Positions 1 to 8,269 of a stretch of DNA of 64,000 bases are shown piece after piece. The DNA is taken from contig NZ_OY781925.1 of assembly GCF_963677305.1 (NCBI RefSeq), positions 2,457,501-2,521,500 of the forward strand, in the 5' to 3' direction. Position 1 is the stretch's first letter. The number at the start of each line of letters is the position of its first letter. The notes beneath the pieces were generated by a model, which searched no databases, was not told the DNA's origin, and worked only from the letters and a program-made list of their open reading frames with translations. This stretch comes from an uncultured Holophaga sp. (GTDB lineage: Bacteria > Acidobacteriota > Holophagae > Holophagales > Holophagaceae). The translations under genes and the position numbers were made by a program.

Positions 1-1
1 C

Positions 2-445
2 CGCCGGGACAAGTTCCGCGCCTCCAAACCCATGCAGGAGCGCACCCTGGCCAATCCCAAGATCCAGGTCCTCTGGAACAAGGCGGTGGAGGAAATCCGC
101 ACCCAGCAGGTGACCCTGGGCACCGGGGACACCGTGGAGAAGATCTCCGCCCTGGTGCTGAAGGACACAGTGGACGGCAGCAGCTCGGAACTCCCGGTGG
201 AGGGCCTCTTCGTGGCCATCGGGCACCAGCCGAACACCGCCCTCTTCCAGGACAAGCTGGCCATGGACGGAGCGGGCTACCTGCAGGTGGAGAAGGGCAG
301 CAGCCGCACCGCCCTGCCTGGCGTCTTCGCCGCGGGCGACGTGCAGGACCACGTCTACCGCCAGGCCATCACCTCCGCCGGATCCGGCTGCATGGCGGCC
401 ATCGACGCCGAGCGCTGGCTCACTGAGCAAGGGCTGGCCGAATGA
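2..445 (+). CDS. trxB: Thioredoxin-disulfide reductase, C-terminal part
   Basis: The 5' end lies outside the window; the visible 147 residues are in frame from base 2. Thioredoxin reductase passes electrons from NADPH through FAD and a CxxC pair to thioredoxin in the cytoplasm. The fragment begins with RRDKFRASKPMQER, the usual stretch of the NADPH domain after the second nucleotide-binding fold. It ends with the FAD-binding signature GVFAAGDVQD followed by YRQAITSAGSGCMAA. The redox CxxC lies upstream of the window and cannot be checked. The stop codon overlaps the start of rpe (ATGA), so the two genes are probably cotranscribed. Confidence 0.93.
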   Translation, partial: RRDKFRASKPMQERTLANPKIQVLWNKAVEEIRTQQVTLGTGDTVEKISALVLKDTVDGSSSELPVEGLFVAIGHQPNTALFQDKLAMDGAGYLQVEKGSSRTALPGVFAAGDVQDHVYRQAITSAGSGCMAAIDAERWLTEQGLAE

Positions 446-1131
446 GCCTTCTGCGGCCTGCCCGCCCCCTCCTAGCCCCCTCCATCCTCTCCGCCGACTT
501 CGCCCGTCTGGCCGAGGCCCTGAGCATTCTGGAGCAGGGGGAGCCCTGCGTGGTCCACGTGGATGTCATGGACGGCCACTTCGTCCCCAACCTGACCATC
601 GGGATGCCCGTGGCCGCTGCACTCCGCAAGGAAACGAAGCTGGTCATGGACTGTCACCTGATGATCGAGAACCCCGGGCGCTACGCCCCGGAGTTCATCG
701 CCGCAGGTGCCGACTGGGTCTCCGTCCACCTGGAAGCCGATCCCCACATCCATCGGACCCTGGCCGCCATCCGGACCGAAGGCGCCAAGGCAGGGGTGGT
801 GCTGAATCCCGCCACCCCGGTGGAGCTGCTCACGGACCTCGTGGGTGACTTCGACTTCGCTCTGCTCATGAGCGTGAACCCCGGCTTCGGCGGCCAGAGC
901 TTCATTCCCCGGACCTTCGACAAGGTGGCCCGGCTCGATGCCCTGCGCAGCGAGCGCAACACCCCCTTCCTCATCCAGGTGGACGGCGGCGTGGGCCTGG
1001 GCAACGCCCGGGAGCTGGTGGAGGCCGGCGCTGATGTCCTGGTGGCTGGCAACGCCGTCTTCAAGGCCCCGGACCCGGTGAAGGCCATCGCGGACCTGCA
1101 GGCGAAGATGCTGGAGGGTCGGTCCATCTGA
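442..1131 (+). CDS. rpe: Ribulose-phosphate 3-epimerase
   Basis: Interconverts ribulose-5-phosphate and xylulose-5-phosphate in the pentose phosphate pathway. The 229-residue TIM-barrel protein has the normal family length. It shows LAPSILSADF (11-20), HVDVMDGHFVPN with metal ligands His39 and Asp41, DCHLMIENP with His72, SVNPGFGGQ (near 144-152), and QVDGGVG with the second catalytic Asp at 181. Phosphate-binding glycines follow in GADVLVAGNAVF. The ATG start overlaps the trxB stop by four bases, which fixes the start. No feature is unusual. Confidence 0.97.
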   Translation: MSLLRPARPLLAPSILSADFARLAEALSILEQGEPCVVHVDVMDGHFVPNLTIGMPVAAALRKETKLVMDCHLMIENPGRYAPEFIAAGADWVSVHLEADPHIHRTLAAIRTEGAKAGVVLNPATPVELLTDLVGDFDFALLMSVNPGFGGQSFIPRTFDKVARLDALRSERNTPFLIQVDGGVGLGNARELVEAGADVLVAGNAVFKAPDPVKAIADLQAKMLEGRSI

Positions 1132-1136
1132 CACTC

Positions 1137-1163
1137 TTGACACAGACCAGTCTGCAATACAGA
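1137..1163 (+). promoter_or_regulatory. Probable promoter with an embedded palindromic operator
   Basis: TTGACA at 1137-1142 fits a -35 hexamer. A weak -10 candidate (TACAGA) lies near 1158. Between them is the inverted repeat CAGAC-CA-GTCTG (1143-1154), with a further CAGACT half-site at 1160. The location upstream of the membrane-protein/ABC operon suggests repressor control. Palindromes of the AGACCNGTCT kind are often bound by TetR-family repressors, but no TetR gene is in the window, so the regulator is unknown. Confidence 0.4.
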
Positions 1164-1171
1164 CTTCATCC

Positions 1172-1840
1172 ATGCCTGAAGCCCAATCTCTCATGGATCT
1201 ACAGCACCTCCAGCGGCTGACCCGCGATTACGCCCGCCTCTCCTCGGACTCGGCGGGTAGTGCCCGGGCGCTCGCTGGGACCTTCCTTATCCTGGTGGGG
1301 CTCCTGGAGAGCTGGGGACGGGGCTGGCACCTGGGCGCCCTGGGAGCTTATGCCCCCCTGCCCTTGCCCCGGATGCTTGGCATGGTGGCCCTGCCCCTGC
1401 TATGGCTCCTGGTCCGTGCCCTCCTGGGTCGCTGGACCTCCCGGCGCTTTGGTGCGGTGACTGCACTCCCGGTCCCCTCCCCGTGCCGGGAGCGCTTCCG
1501 GTCCCGGATGGGGCGCACGGTTCTCCCCCTGCTCATCCTGGCCCTGATCAGCCTAGTCTGGCTCCGGGGAACGGACCACGCCCTCCTCCGGACCGGCCTT
1601 CTGGCCCTCCTGGCCCAGGGCCTCTCCCGGAGCTTCCCGGCCTGGACAGGCCGGGTGGAGCGGATGACCGGCATCCTGCTCTTCCTGGCGGCGGCCGCCT
1701 CAGCCTCGGGATTCCAGCTCTCCGGACCCGATGCCCTGCTGGCCTATCCCCTCATGGGATTGATGGCCCTCCAGAAGGGCCTTCGGGAAGTCCTGGCCTT
1801 CCGCAGGCTCAGGACCGAGCTGACCGGGACCGCTGCGTGA
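1172..1840 (+). CDS. Hydrophobic membrane protein of unknown function
   Basis: 222 residues with about four to five predicted membrane segments (roughly 30-48, 65-85, 115-130, 165-185 and 190-205) joined by Arg-rich loops. I do not recognise the family. It is the first gene of a tight operon followed by a winged-helix regulator, an ABC-2 type ATPase and a permease; it ends inside the start of the next gene (GTGA overlap). That context suggests an accessory membrane protein of the same export or stress system. No good ribosome-binding site precedes the ATG at 1172. If transcription starts just downstream of the promoter at 1137 the message could be nearly leaderless. An in-frame ATG at 1193 is the alternative start. 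Confidence 0.75.
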   Translation: MPEAQSLMDLQHLQRLTRDYARLSSDSAGSARALAGTFLILVGLLESWGRGWHLGALGAYAPLPLPRMLGMVALPLLWLLVRALLGRWTSRRFGAVTALPVPSPCRERFRSRMGRTVLPLLILALISLVWLRGTDHALLRTGLLALLAQGLSRSFPAWTGRVERMTGILLFLAAAASASGFQLSGPDALLAYPLMGLMALQKGLREVLAFRRLRTELTGTAA

Positions 1841-2148
1841 AGGAGGCCATCGGATGCATCCTGGGCCTGGACCGCCTGGTCCACGAGCCCGCCCGTCTGG
1901 CCATCCTGACCGTGCTTGCCTCCGCTGAGCAGGTGGAATTCCGCTTCCTGGAATCCGTCACGGGATTGACCAAGGGCAATCTCAATAGCCACGCTACCAA
2001 GCTGGAGGAGGCGGGCTACTTGGAGGTGGAGAAGGGGTTCCGGGGCAAGACCCCCTTCACCTCCTTCCGCCTCACCCCAAAGGGGCGGGCAGCCTTCAGG
2101 GCTTATTGGGAGCAGGTGCAGGCTCTGAATCCGGGAGAAGAGGCATGA
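1837..2148 (+). CDS. Small winged-helix (MarR/HTH_34-like) transcriptional regulator
   Basis: 103 residues from a GTG start that overlaps the previous stop codon (GTGA). The sequence RLAILTVLASAEQVEFRFL, then TGLTKGNLNSHATKLEEAGY and a charged wing before SFRLTPKGRAAF, is typical of one-domain winged-helix repressors found next to ABC-2 transporter genes. Its stop overlaps the start of the ATPase gene (ATGA), so the stoichiometry of the two is probably coupled. It is likely a local regulator of the operon, perhaps acting at the palindrome at 1143-1154; this is inference. An in-frame reading extends far upstream but runs through the previous gene in another frame and is not used. Confidence 0.85.
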   Translation: MKEAIGCILGLDRLVHEPARLAILTVLASAEQVEFRFLESVTGLTKGNLNSHATKLEEAGYLEVEKGFRGKTPFTSFRLTPKGRAAFRAYWEQVQALNPGEEA

Positions 2149-2879
2149 TCTCCACCCGGCAGCTCGGAAGGCACTTTAGGGGGACCTGGGCCCTCCACCC
2201 CCTGGACCTGGAGATTGAGGCTGGCACCTTCCTTGGGATCCTTGGCCGGAATGGGGCGGGAAAGACCACCCTGGTGCGGCTCCTGACGGGTCAGTTGAAC
2301 CCCAGCCAGGGCACGGCACGGGTCGCGGGACTGGACCTTGCTCAGCGCCCGGTGGAGCTGCGCAGGCGCATCGGCGTCATGCCCGAACCCCGGGCCCTGC
2401 TGGACAACCTCACAGGCACGGACTACCTCGGATTTGTAGGCAGACTGCACGGCCTCCACCACGGTCTGATTGAGGACCGGACCCGGGAGCTGTCCCACCT
2501 GCTGGATATGGATTTCGGAGTTTCCTGCATCGCGGACTTCAGCTTCGGGATGAAGAAGAAGACGGCCCTGGCCGCCTCACTGCTCCATGGCCCCGAGCTG
2601 CTCTTCCTCGATGAGCCCTTTGAAGGTCTGGATCCGGTCAGCGCCGATGCCCTCGAGGGCCTCCTGGCGGATTTTCATGCCCGGGGCACCACCATCCTCA
2701 TGGCCAGTCACCTGCTGGACCGGGCCGAGCGGCTCTGCAACCGCCTGCTGATCCTCGACCAGGGACGCCTGCTTGCCGAGGGAGGGACCCTGGACCTTCT
2801 GTCCGGCGAAAGGGACCTGGAAGAGCTCTTCCTGGGCCTGGTCGGGCGAGGCGACAAGCGGACCCTGACATGGATGTAG
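2145..2879 (+). CDS. ABC transporter ATP-binding protein (ABC-2 type)
   Basis: 244 residues. The Walker A motif GRNGAGKTT is at 34-42, Walker B LLFLDEP at 152-158 with the catalytic Glu157, and the switch His at 189 (MASHLL). The signature motif is degenerate: FSFGMKKKT (132-140) replaces LSGGQ, as is usual in ABC-2 exporter ATPases of the YhaQ/CcmA-like kind. It energises the membrane permease encoded next, with which it overlaps by ten bases. The ATG at 2145 overlaps the stop of the regulator gene; an earlier in-frame start would run into that gene. The substrate cannot be read from the sequence. Confidence 0.93.
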   Translation: MISTRQLGRHFRGTWALHPLDLEIEAGTFLGILGRNGAGKTTLVRLLTGQLNPSQGTARVAGLDLAQRPVELRRRIGVMPEPRALLDNLTGTDYLGFVGRLHGLHHGLIEDRTRELSHLLDMDFGVSCIADFSFGMKKKTALAASLLHGPELLFLDEPFEGLDPVSADALEGLLADFHARGTTILMASHLLDRAERLCNRLLILDQGRLLAEGGTLDLLSGERDLEELFLGLVGRGDKRTLTWM

Positions 2880-4399
2880 CACCCCTGACGGCCCTGCTCT
2901 GGGTTCGGGGACGCGAACCCGGAAAAGGGCGGGAGGTACTGACGGCCATCCTGATGATCCTGGCCTTCATCCTGGGCACCGGCACCTTCCTGGTGGGTCG
3001 AGGCTTCGCCCGGACCCTCTCCAGTCCCGGCTCAACCGGGGCTCAGCTCCCGGTCCTGACAGGACTGCTCGCCCTGGCTGGCGCCAGCGCCCTCTGGCAT
3101 GGCTCCCGGAGCCTCGACCCCCGGATCCTGGAAGCCTTCCAGGTCGCTCCTGTCCCCCTCTTCCTGGCGGAACTCGCCACCGCCCTCACCACGCCGTTCA
3201 AGCGGGCCGGGGCCTTTGTGCTCATGGCCTTCTTCCTGGGAGCCGGCACCGTCCACCTGAGGCTCCTCGCCTGGATGCTGCCCCTCGGATGCCTCTGGCT
3301 CCTCAGTCTGGTGTCCCTGGAGCGCATCCTGGGCCGGGGCACCCGCATTCTCGGAGCCCAGGGTAGGCTGAGCCTAGTTTTCAGCCTTCTGCTCCTGGCC
3401 CTGCCTCCCTTGCTCAATGGTATTTCCGCCACCCTCCTGGCTCGCCCCCTGCTCCCGCAGCGCAGCCTGTCCCTGGCCATCCTCTCCCGTCCAGCCCTCC
3501 CGATCCCCCCGGTCACCCTGGCCTGGACCCCCGGGGAGCCCCTCGCCAGACGGATCGCCCAGGGCCTGGTCCTGCCCTTCATGGGTACCGCCTTTCTCCT
3601 GATCCTCTGCTTCTTCGCCCTCCGCCAGGAAGGGGTGGGTAGGGGGCCACACCGGTCCACATCCCCTCTTGGGGTCTGGGCCTCTGGCCGCCCCTGGGTG
3701 ACCATAGCCCATGACCACTGGAATCGCCTCTGGAGCAGCCGCCAGGGCAGCTTCTACCTCTTCACCCCTCTGCTGGCCCCCTTGATCCAGGTGGATCTCA
3801 TGATCTTTCATCAGGTGCCCGGGGTCCGGGTCCTGATCGGAGTGGCCGGTTGGGTCATGCTCCCCCTGGGCACTCTCTGCTGCTCCTTTTTCGGACTGGA
3901 TCGCGGCGCGGTCCGATCATTCTGGACCTGGCCCATCACGGATCGGGATCTGCTCCTGGGCAAACTGGTGGGAACCGCTGCCTACCAGGGGGTGGTCATC
4001 CTCCTCCTGGTGGGGGTCATGGCGCTGGCAACGCCCATGCCCGCCAGGTTCCTGCCCGCCACCCTGCTTTTCTGCCTGTCCCTGGCCAGCTGCCAGTTGG
4101 CGGCTGGGCTGAAGCTCAGCATCCTCCACCCAAGACGCCTCGACCCTACGGCCCTCAATGCCGGCGCCTTTGATGATGCCCACTTGGCCCGCCTCGGCCA
4201 CCTCCTGCAGCCCTGGCTCCTCCTGGTGCTGGTCGGCAGCCTCGCCGCCCTCGCGGGTCCGCTTGTGCTGACGCTCACCCTGTTCGTGATCTTGGGCCTC
4301 AGTCTGCGGATCCTGGCCCGGGCAATGCCCCGGGCGGTGACACTCCTTGAGACCCACAGGGACGAGCTCAGCGCCCACCTCGAAAGAGAGGCGATCTGA
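2870..4399 (+). CDS. ABC-2 type permease, large membrane subunit
   Basis: 509 residues, strongly hydrophobic, with about ten to twelve predicted membrane segments; the first is near 24-45. It has no recognisable solute-specific motif. It starts inside the end of the ATPase gene (ten-base overlap), a common sign that the two form one transporter. The substrate is unknown; candidates are a drug, lipid or peptide. Two halves of similar hydrophobic pattern flank a polar region (about residues 245-285), so the protein may hold two fused permease halves. Confidence 0.82.
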   Translation: MDVAPLTALLWVRGREPGKGREVLTAILMILAFILGTGTFLVGRGFARTLSSPGSTGAQLPVLTGLLALAGASALWHGSRSLDPRILEAFQVAPVPLFLAELATALTTPFKRAGAFVLMAFFLGAGTVHLRLLAWMLPLGCLWLLSLVSLERILGRGTRILGAQGRLSLVFSLLLLALPPLLNGISATLLARPLLPQRSLSLAILSRPALPIPPVTLAWTPGEPLARRIAQGLVLPFMGTAFLLILCFFALRQEGVGRGPHRSTSPLGVWASGRPWVTIAHDHWNRLWSSRQGSFYLFTPLLAPLIQVDLMIFHQVPGVRVLIGVAGWVMLPLGTLCCSFFGLDRGAVRSFWTWPITDRDLLLGKLVGTAAYQGVVILLLVGVMALATPMPARFLPATLLFCLSLASCQLAAGLKLSILHPRRLDPTALNAGAFDDAHLARLGHLLQPWLLLVLVGSLAALAGPLVLTLTLFVILGLSLRILARAMPRAVTLLETHRDELSAHLEREAI

Positions 4400-4446
4400 G
4401 CCGGGCGGAGCTGTCAAACTGAGACGTTCAGAAGGCAGCGGGCAGC

Positions 4447-5607
4447 ATGCAGTCAAGTGGAAACGGTTCTTGGGGCGTGGGGACAGCGGTGCTGCCGGTT
4501 AGGCGGGGGATCCGCTGGGGCATGTGGATCCGGGCGACCGGACTCATCGTGGTGGCGGGCTTCGCCCTCATCGGCTTCGCCCTTACGACTGGCTTTGTGG
4601 CCATCCGCCTGGGTCTCACCAACACCCGGGGGCGGGTGGACGTCAACGACCGCTATTTCCGGGAGATGGAGCACCGGCGCTCGCGGGAGGCGACCCTGCC
4701 ATCCTGGCGGGCTGAGAACGCTACGGCTGGCCAGGTGATGCGCCGTCTGGCCATCCTCCAGGAATTCCACCCCGAGAATGCCAGGCTGGTCCTCGCCGCC
4801 TACGGACAGAGCCAGGATCCTGTCCTGGCGGGCAGGATGCTCGAAGCCCTGGACCTTTACTTGCGCGAAGACCGGGATTACCAGGCGCGACTCGCCATGG
4901 CCCAGGCCGCAGGACTCGCCGCTCCCCGCCCCGACCGGGCCGGCAACGCCTTCCCCTGGATGGGCACCGAGGACTGGACCGTCTTCCGGGCGGCGGTGGC
5001 CAAGGACCGCCCTGTCGTCGAAGCAGCCGCCCGGGCCGCCGGAGTCGAACCCCGCCTGGTGGTGACCATGATGGTCAGTGAGCAGATGCGGCTCTTCCAC
5101 TCCGAACGGGAATCCTTCAAGCGCTGCTTCGCCCCCCTCAAGATGCTGGGCAACGAGACCAAGTTCAGCCTGGGGGTCTGCGGCATCAAGAGCGAAACGG
5201 GACGGGTCATCGAACAAAACTTGAAGGATCCCGGCTCCACCTGCTACCTGGGGCCTGAGATGGAGCACCTGCTGGACTACAGCCCCCAGGACCTGGCGAC
5301 CTCGTCTGCTGAAGACTGCCGCTACCGCCGCCTCACCGAGCCCACCCACTACCAATCCTATCTCTACACCGCTCTCTTCATACGACAGGTCGAGCAGCAG
5401 TGGAAGGCGGCAGGCTACGACCTGTCCCGGCGCCCCGAGATCTTGGCCACCCTTTTCAACATCGGCTTCGGGCACTCGACCCCCAAGGCTGATCCCCAGG
5501 TGGGCGGCACCACCATCACCCTGGCGGGCAGAACCTACACCTTCGGATCCTTCGCCTACGAGTTCTATTACTCAGGGGACCTGGCCGAACTCTTCCCCTT
5601 CTCCTGA
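4447..5607 (+). CDS. Membrane-anchored lysozyme-like protein (putative)
   Basis: 386 residues with one membrane segment at about 30-53, leaving a large domain probably in the periplasm. The C-terminal part has the pattern RPEILATLFNIGFGHS, which resembles the helix found in lysozyme/lytic transglycosylase folds, and GSFAYEFYYSGD near the end. Cysteines at the CGIKSETG, STCYLGPE and SAEDCRYR segments could form disulfides. I cannot assign a family with confidence or a catalytic glutamate. It stands alone downstream of the ABC operon. The ATG at 4447 was chosen as the first start; GTG at 4480 is also possible. Confidence 0.6.
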   Translation: MQSSGNGSWGVGTAVLPVRRGIRWGMWIRATGLIVVAGFALIGFALTTGFVAIRLGLTNTRGRVDVNDRYFREMEHRRSREATLPSWRAENATAGQVMRRLAILQEFHPENARLVLAAYGQSQDPVLAGRMLEALDLYLREDRDYQARLAMAQAAGLAAPRPDRAGNAFPWMGTEDWTVFRAAVAKDRPVVEAAARAAGVEPRLVVTMMVSEQMRLFHSERESFKRCFAPLKMLGNETKFSLGVCGIKSETGRVIEQNLKDPGSTCYLGPEMEHLLDYSPQDLATSSAEDCRYRRLTEPTHYQSYLYTALFIRQVEQQWKAAGYDLSRRPEILATLFNIGFGHSTPKADPQVGGTTITLAGRTYTFGSFAYEFYYSGDLAELFPFS

Positions 5608-5724
5608 ACCTCACCCCATTCCAAAAGCATGGGGGCGCGGATGCCGATGGAATACCTAGGCCTGCGGGTGGGAACCGGCCGATTTGTGGCGGCTGGGCAG
5701 CGGAGCGGAGGAGACCCCCACTCC

Positions 5725-5807
5725 CCCCTGGGGGCCCCAGAATCGTGTTATATATCCATTTCTGCGGCAAAATAGATGTCACGACATCTTTTCCCCTGGG
5801 GGCCCCA
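5725..5807. repeat. 15-bp direct repeat pair flanking an operator-like palindrome
   Basis: CCCCTGGGGGCCCCA occurs at 5725-5739 and again at 5793-5807, where its last base is the first base of the chemoreceptor ATG. Between them, at 5774-5789, is the inverted repeat AGATGTC-AC-GACATCT. The G-run of the second copy probably also serves as the ribosome-binding site. The purpose of the arrangement is unknown; repressor binding or RNA structure at the start codon are possibilities. Confidence 0.5.
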
Positions 5808-7399
5808 TGCGCATCAACTGGTTCACCCACCTGCCCATCCGGCAGAAGATGGCTCTGGTCATCGGAATCCTCACGGTCGGCCTGCTGGGCACCGGCGCCT
5901 TGATCAGCCTCTCCACGGAACGGGGCGCCTCGGCCCTGCAGCAGATGTACGCCCACAACCTCCGTCCCATCGCCGATCTGGGCGAGGCCAGAAGGCTTTC
6001 CGAGGTGGCCAAGTTCAACATCTCCGGCCTGTTGGCTGCACCTCCCCAGTTCCGTGGCTTCATCCAGAAGGACATCGAGGCCACCGATGCCGCCCTTGAC
6101 CGGAGTTGGGCCGCCTACACGGCCCACATCACCCTGCCCGAGGAGCGGTCAAGAGCCCAGGTCATGGGGGACACCGTCAGGGAGTTCCGCCGAATCCGGG
6201 ACGAACAGTTCTTGCCCCTGATCCGGAGGGAAATGGCCCACGAGGCGGGCGAGGTGCTCCGGCTCACCCTGAACCCCCTGACAGACAAGCTCACCCAGTC
6301 AGGCCAGGCACTGATGGACTTCAACACCAGCAGCGCAGGTGCAGCCCTGTCGGAGGCCACCCACAAGCTCCGCATGGCCGCCCTCCTCAGCTGGGTCCTC
6401 GTGGGTCTCGCGGTGATCTGCGCCCTGCTCCTGGGCTACCTCATGATCGCCATCATCCACGCAGCCCTTCTGCAGGTGCAGCACGGCCTGGAAGAGGTGG
6501 CTGCCGGGCGGCTCACCCAGGAGTGCCCAGTGGAGTCCCGGGACGAGATCGGCGAGATGGCTCAGACCCTCAACGCCATGACGAGACAGCTGCGGGACCT
6601 GATGACGGGCATCAGACGCGGCGTCGAGAGCCTCGCCAGTGGAGCAACCGAACTCTCGGCCTCTTCGGAGGAAATGGCGGCGACATCATCCGAGATCGCC
6701 CGGAGCGCCGAGAATCAGCGGACCGGCTCTGATCAGATGGTCGCGGCGGTCGGGGAGCTGTCCAGCTCCATTGAGGAGGTCAGCCGAGGGGCCCAGACCG
6801 CGCTGGAACAGCTGGAGGAGGCCCAGCAGGCCACTCTCAAGGGCGATGAGGCAGGATCGGCCACCCAGAAGGCCATGGCTGGCATCACCGAGACTGCCGA
6901 GAAGATCGCCAAGGCCGTGACGGTCATCCAGGAGATCGCCCAACAGACCAACCTGCTCTCCCTCAATGCCGCCATCGAGGCCGCCAAGGCAGGCGAGCAC
7001 GGCAAGGGCTTTGCCGTGGTGGCCGAAGAAGTCCGGAAGCTGGCCGAGCGAAGCGCCATCTCCGCCAAGGAGGTGGGCAAGCTGATCGAGGAGGCCAACT
7101 TGGCGATCCGGGAGGGAGGTAGCACCGTGACCCTCACCACCCAGACCCTGAAGCAGATCCGCTCCCGATTGGAAGGCTTTGCCGGGCTCATGCAACAGAC
7201 GACCCACGCAACCCGGGAGCAGGCAGCCACCGGCACCGAGGTGGCCCGCCAAGTGGAGATGACCTCCCAGGAGTCCACCGCCATCGCCTCGGCCATCACT
7301 CAGATGTCCGCCACCACCACCGAAGTCGCCCGCACCTCCTCGGAACTCCACAGGCTGGCCGAGGACCTGCAGTTGAAAGTGGCCTCCTTCACGGTCTGA
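5807..7399 (+). CDS. Methyl-accepting chemotaxis protein
   Basis: 530 residues. The order is a short cytoplasmic tail, TM1 (about 14-36), a periplasmic four-helix-bundle type sensor (about 37-190), TM2 (about 195-217), a HAMP domain, and a long signalling coiled coil. The hairpin tip [20 protein letters not shown], followed by [21 protein letters not shown], is the CheA/CheW-contact region shared by all MCPs. It reports a ligand to the flagellar or type IV pilus chemotaxis system; no other che gene is in the window. The ATG at 5807 has a G-rich ribosome-binding site; upstream in-frame codons lie in the repeat-bearing leader. There is no C-terminal CheR-tethering pentapeptide. Confidence 0.95.
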   Translation: MRINWFTHLPIRQKMALVIGILTVGLLGTGALISLSTERGASALQQMYAHNLRPIADLGEARRLSEVAKFNISGLLAAPPQFRGFIQKDIEATDAALDRSWAAYTAHITLPEERSRAQVMGDTVREFRRIRDEQFLPLIRREMAHEAGEVLRLTLNPLTDKLTQSGQALMDFNTSSAGAALSEATHKLRMAALLSWVLVGLAVICALLLGYLMIAIIHAALLQVQHGLEEVAAGRLTQECPVESRDEIGEMAQTLNAMTRQLRDLMTGIRRGVESLASGATELSASSEEMAATSSEIARSAENQRTGSDQMVAAVGELSSSIEEVSRGAQTALEQLEEAQQATLKGDEAGSATQKAMAGITETAEKIAKAVTVIQEIAQQTNLLSLNAAIEAAKAGEHGKGFAVVAEEVRKLAERSAISAKEVGKLIEEANLAIREGGSTVTLTTQTLKQIRSRLEGFAGLMQQTTHATREQAATGTEVARQVEMTSQESTAIASAITQMSATTTEVARTSSELHRLAEDLQLKVASFTV

Positions 7400-7487
7400 G
7401 AGGGAACGGCGCTGACCAGGGGGCATCCGGACGCCCTGTATGACACCGGATACCGGAGCCGCGAGCATTTTCAGGGGATTCCGAAGC

Positions 7488-7517
7488 AAAAGCCCAGGCC
7501 TTGAGGCCTGGGTTTTT
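7488..7517. terminator. Bidirectional intrinsic terminator
   Basis: CCCAGGCC (7493-7500), loop TTGA, GGCCTGGG (7505-7512), followed by T5 on the plus strand and preceded by A4, which gives a T run on the minus strand. It can end the chemoreceptor message from the left and the tRNA transcript from the right. Confidence 0.85.
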
Positions 7518-7519
7518 CA

Positions 7520-7595
7520 TGGTGGCCCCACTCGGGTTCGAACCGAGGACCAAGCGGTTATGAGCCGCCAGCTCTGACCGCTGAGCTATAGGGCC
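7520..7595 (-). tRNA. tRNA-Ile2 (anticodon CAT, lysidine-modified type)
   Basis: 76 nt on the minus strand including an encoded CCA (plus-strand tgg at 7520-7522). It has a seven-pair acceptor stem, an anticodon stem GGCGG/CCGCT with loop CTCATAA (anticodon CAT), and the T-arm GGTTCGAACCC. The body begins GGCCCTATAGCTCAG with discriminator A and closely follows E. coli ileX (GGCCCCTTAGCTCAG start, same anticodon-arm style). It is therefore more likely the minor tRNA-Ile that reads AUA after lysidine modification by TilS than an elongator or initiator tRNA-Met. Confidence 0.9.
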
Positions 7596-7689
7596 AGGAC
7601 CATTGTAGCGTCTCGCGGTGCGGGTTCACCCGATAATCACCGTGCTGGCAGGGCGCTCCGCGGGAACTGGGTCTGCGTGTTGGGTGGGC

Positions 7690-8268
7690 TCAGGGTTTCC
7701 CCGCCCAGCGGGTGCCAGCCGGGGCCTGGAAGCGGAAGAGGGCCGGGGAGGCGGAGGAGGGCATCCGCGGATGGGTGAGTTCCAGGGTCTGGGCTGCCCC
7801 GGTGCCATCGGTCCAGCTGACTCGCCATAGGAAGGCCCCCTTTCCCTCCAGAATCACATCCGGTGTACCGCCAACCTTCGGGACCAGCTCCACCCGACCA
7901 TCTGGAAGGACAAGCACCCGGTAGGTCCGCTCGAGGGTGGCCGGGGCCACCAGCACTCCCAGGAGGGGCATCTCCCGCTGACAGGCCGCAAGGGAGGCCC
8001 TCTGGGCCGTCCGGGTGGCAGCGTCGTACTGGATCAGCAGGCGACCGTCGCTGACCACGAGAAGCCCCTTGTCATAGGAGACGCGGACCCGTCCCCCGGG
8101 CATGATGACCAGATGTCCGGTGCGCTTCAGCTTGCCGAAGACCGCACTCTCCGAGGACTGCACGAAGGGGCTCTCAAGCTTGGGGGAGGCCTTGAGGGAG
8201 GACCACCATCCGGGTACCGGTCCTGCGGACAGCAGGGGACAGACGAGACACAGGGCGAGCCGTGGCAA
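7690..8268 (-). CDS. LolA-like outer-membrane lipoprotein carrier domain protein
   Basis: About 192 residues from a TTG at 8268, one base after the stop of the GTPase gene. A hydrophobic N-terminus (PRLALCLVCPLLSAG) looks like a signal peptide for periplasmic export. The middle, KRTGHLVIMPGGRVRVSYDKGLLVVSDGRLLIQYD, has the LolA pattern: G.l.l..Pgr.r..Y....l.vsDG..l..Yd. LolA carries lipoproteins from the inner to the outer membrane; solitary LolA-fold proteins can have other lipid-related roles. Translational coupling to the MglA-like gene suggests a shared function. The start is inferred from the adjoining stop and the signal peptide; longer in-frame readings overlap the GTPase gene. Confidence 0.7.
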   Translation of the reverse strand: MPRLALCLVCPLLSAGPVPGWWSSLKASPKLESPFVQSSESAVFGKLKRTGHLVIMPGGRVRVSYDKGLLVVSDGRLLIQYDAATRTAQRASLAACQREMPLLGVLVAPATLERTYRVLVLPDGRVELVPKVGGTPDVILEGKGAFLWRVSWTDGTGAAQTLELTHPRMPSSASPALFRFQAPAGTRWAGKP

Positions 8269-8269
8269 C

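Noticed and set aside
472..1194. Long open frame antisense to rpe
   Set aside because: It mirrors the codon bias of the GC-rich rpe gene, has a His/Gly/Asp-rich composition without any domain, and the sense strand is a clear Rpe.
7520..7595. tRNA read as tRNA-Met because of the CAT anticodon
   Set aside because: The body sequence and acceptor stem follow tRNA-Ile2 (ileX type), not elongator or initiator tRNA-Met.
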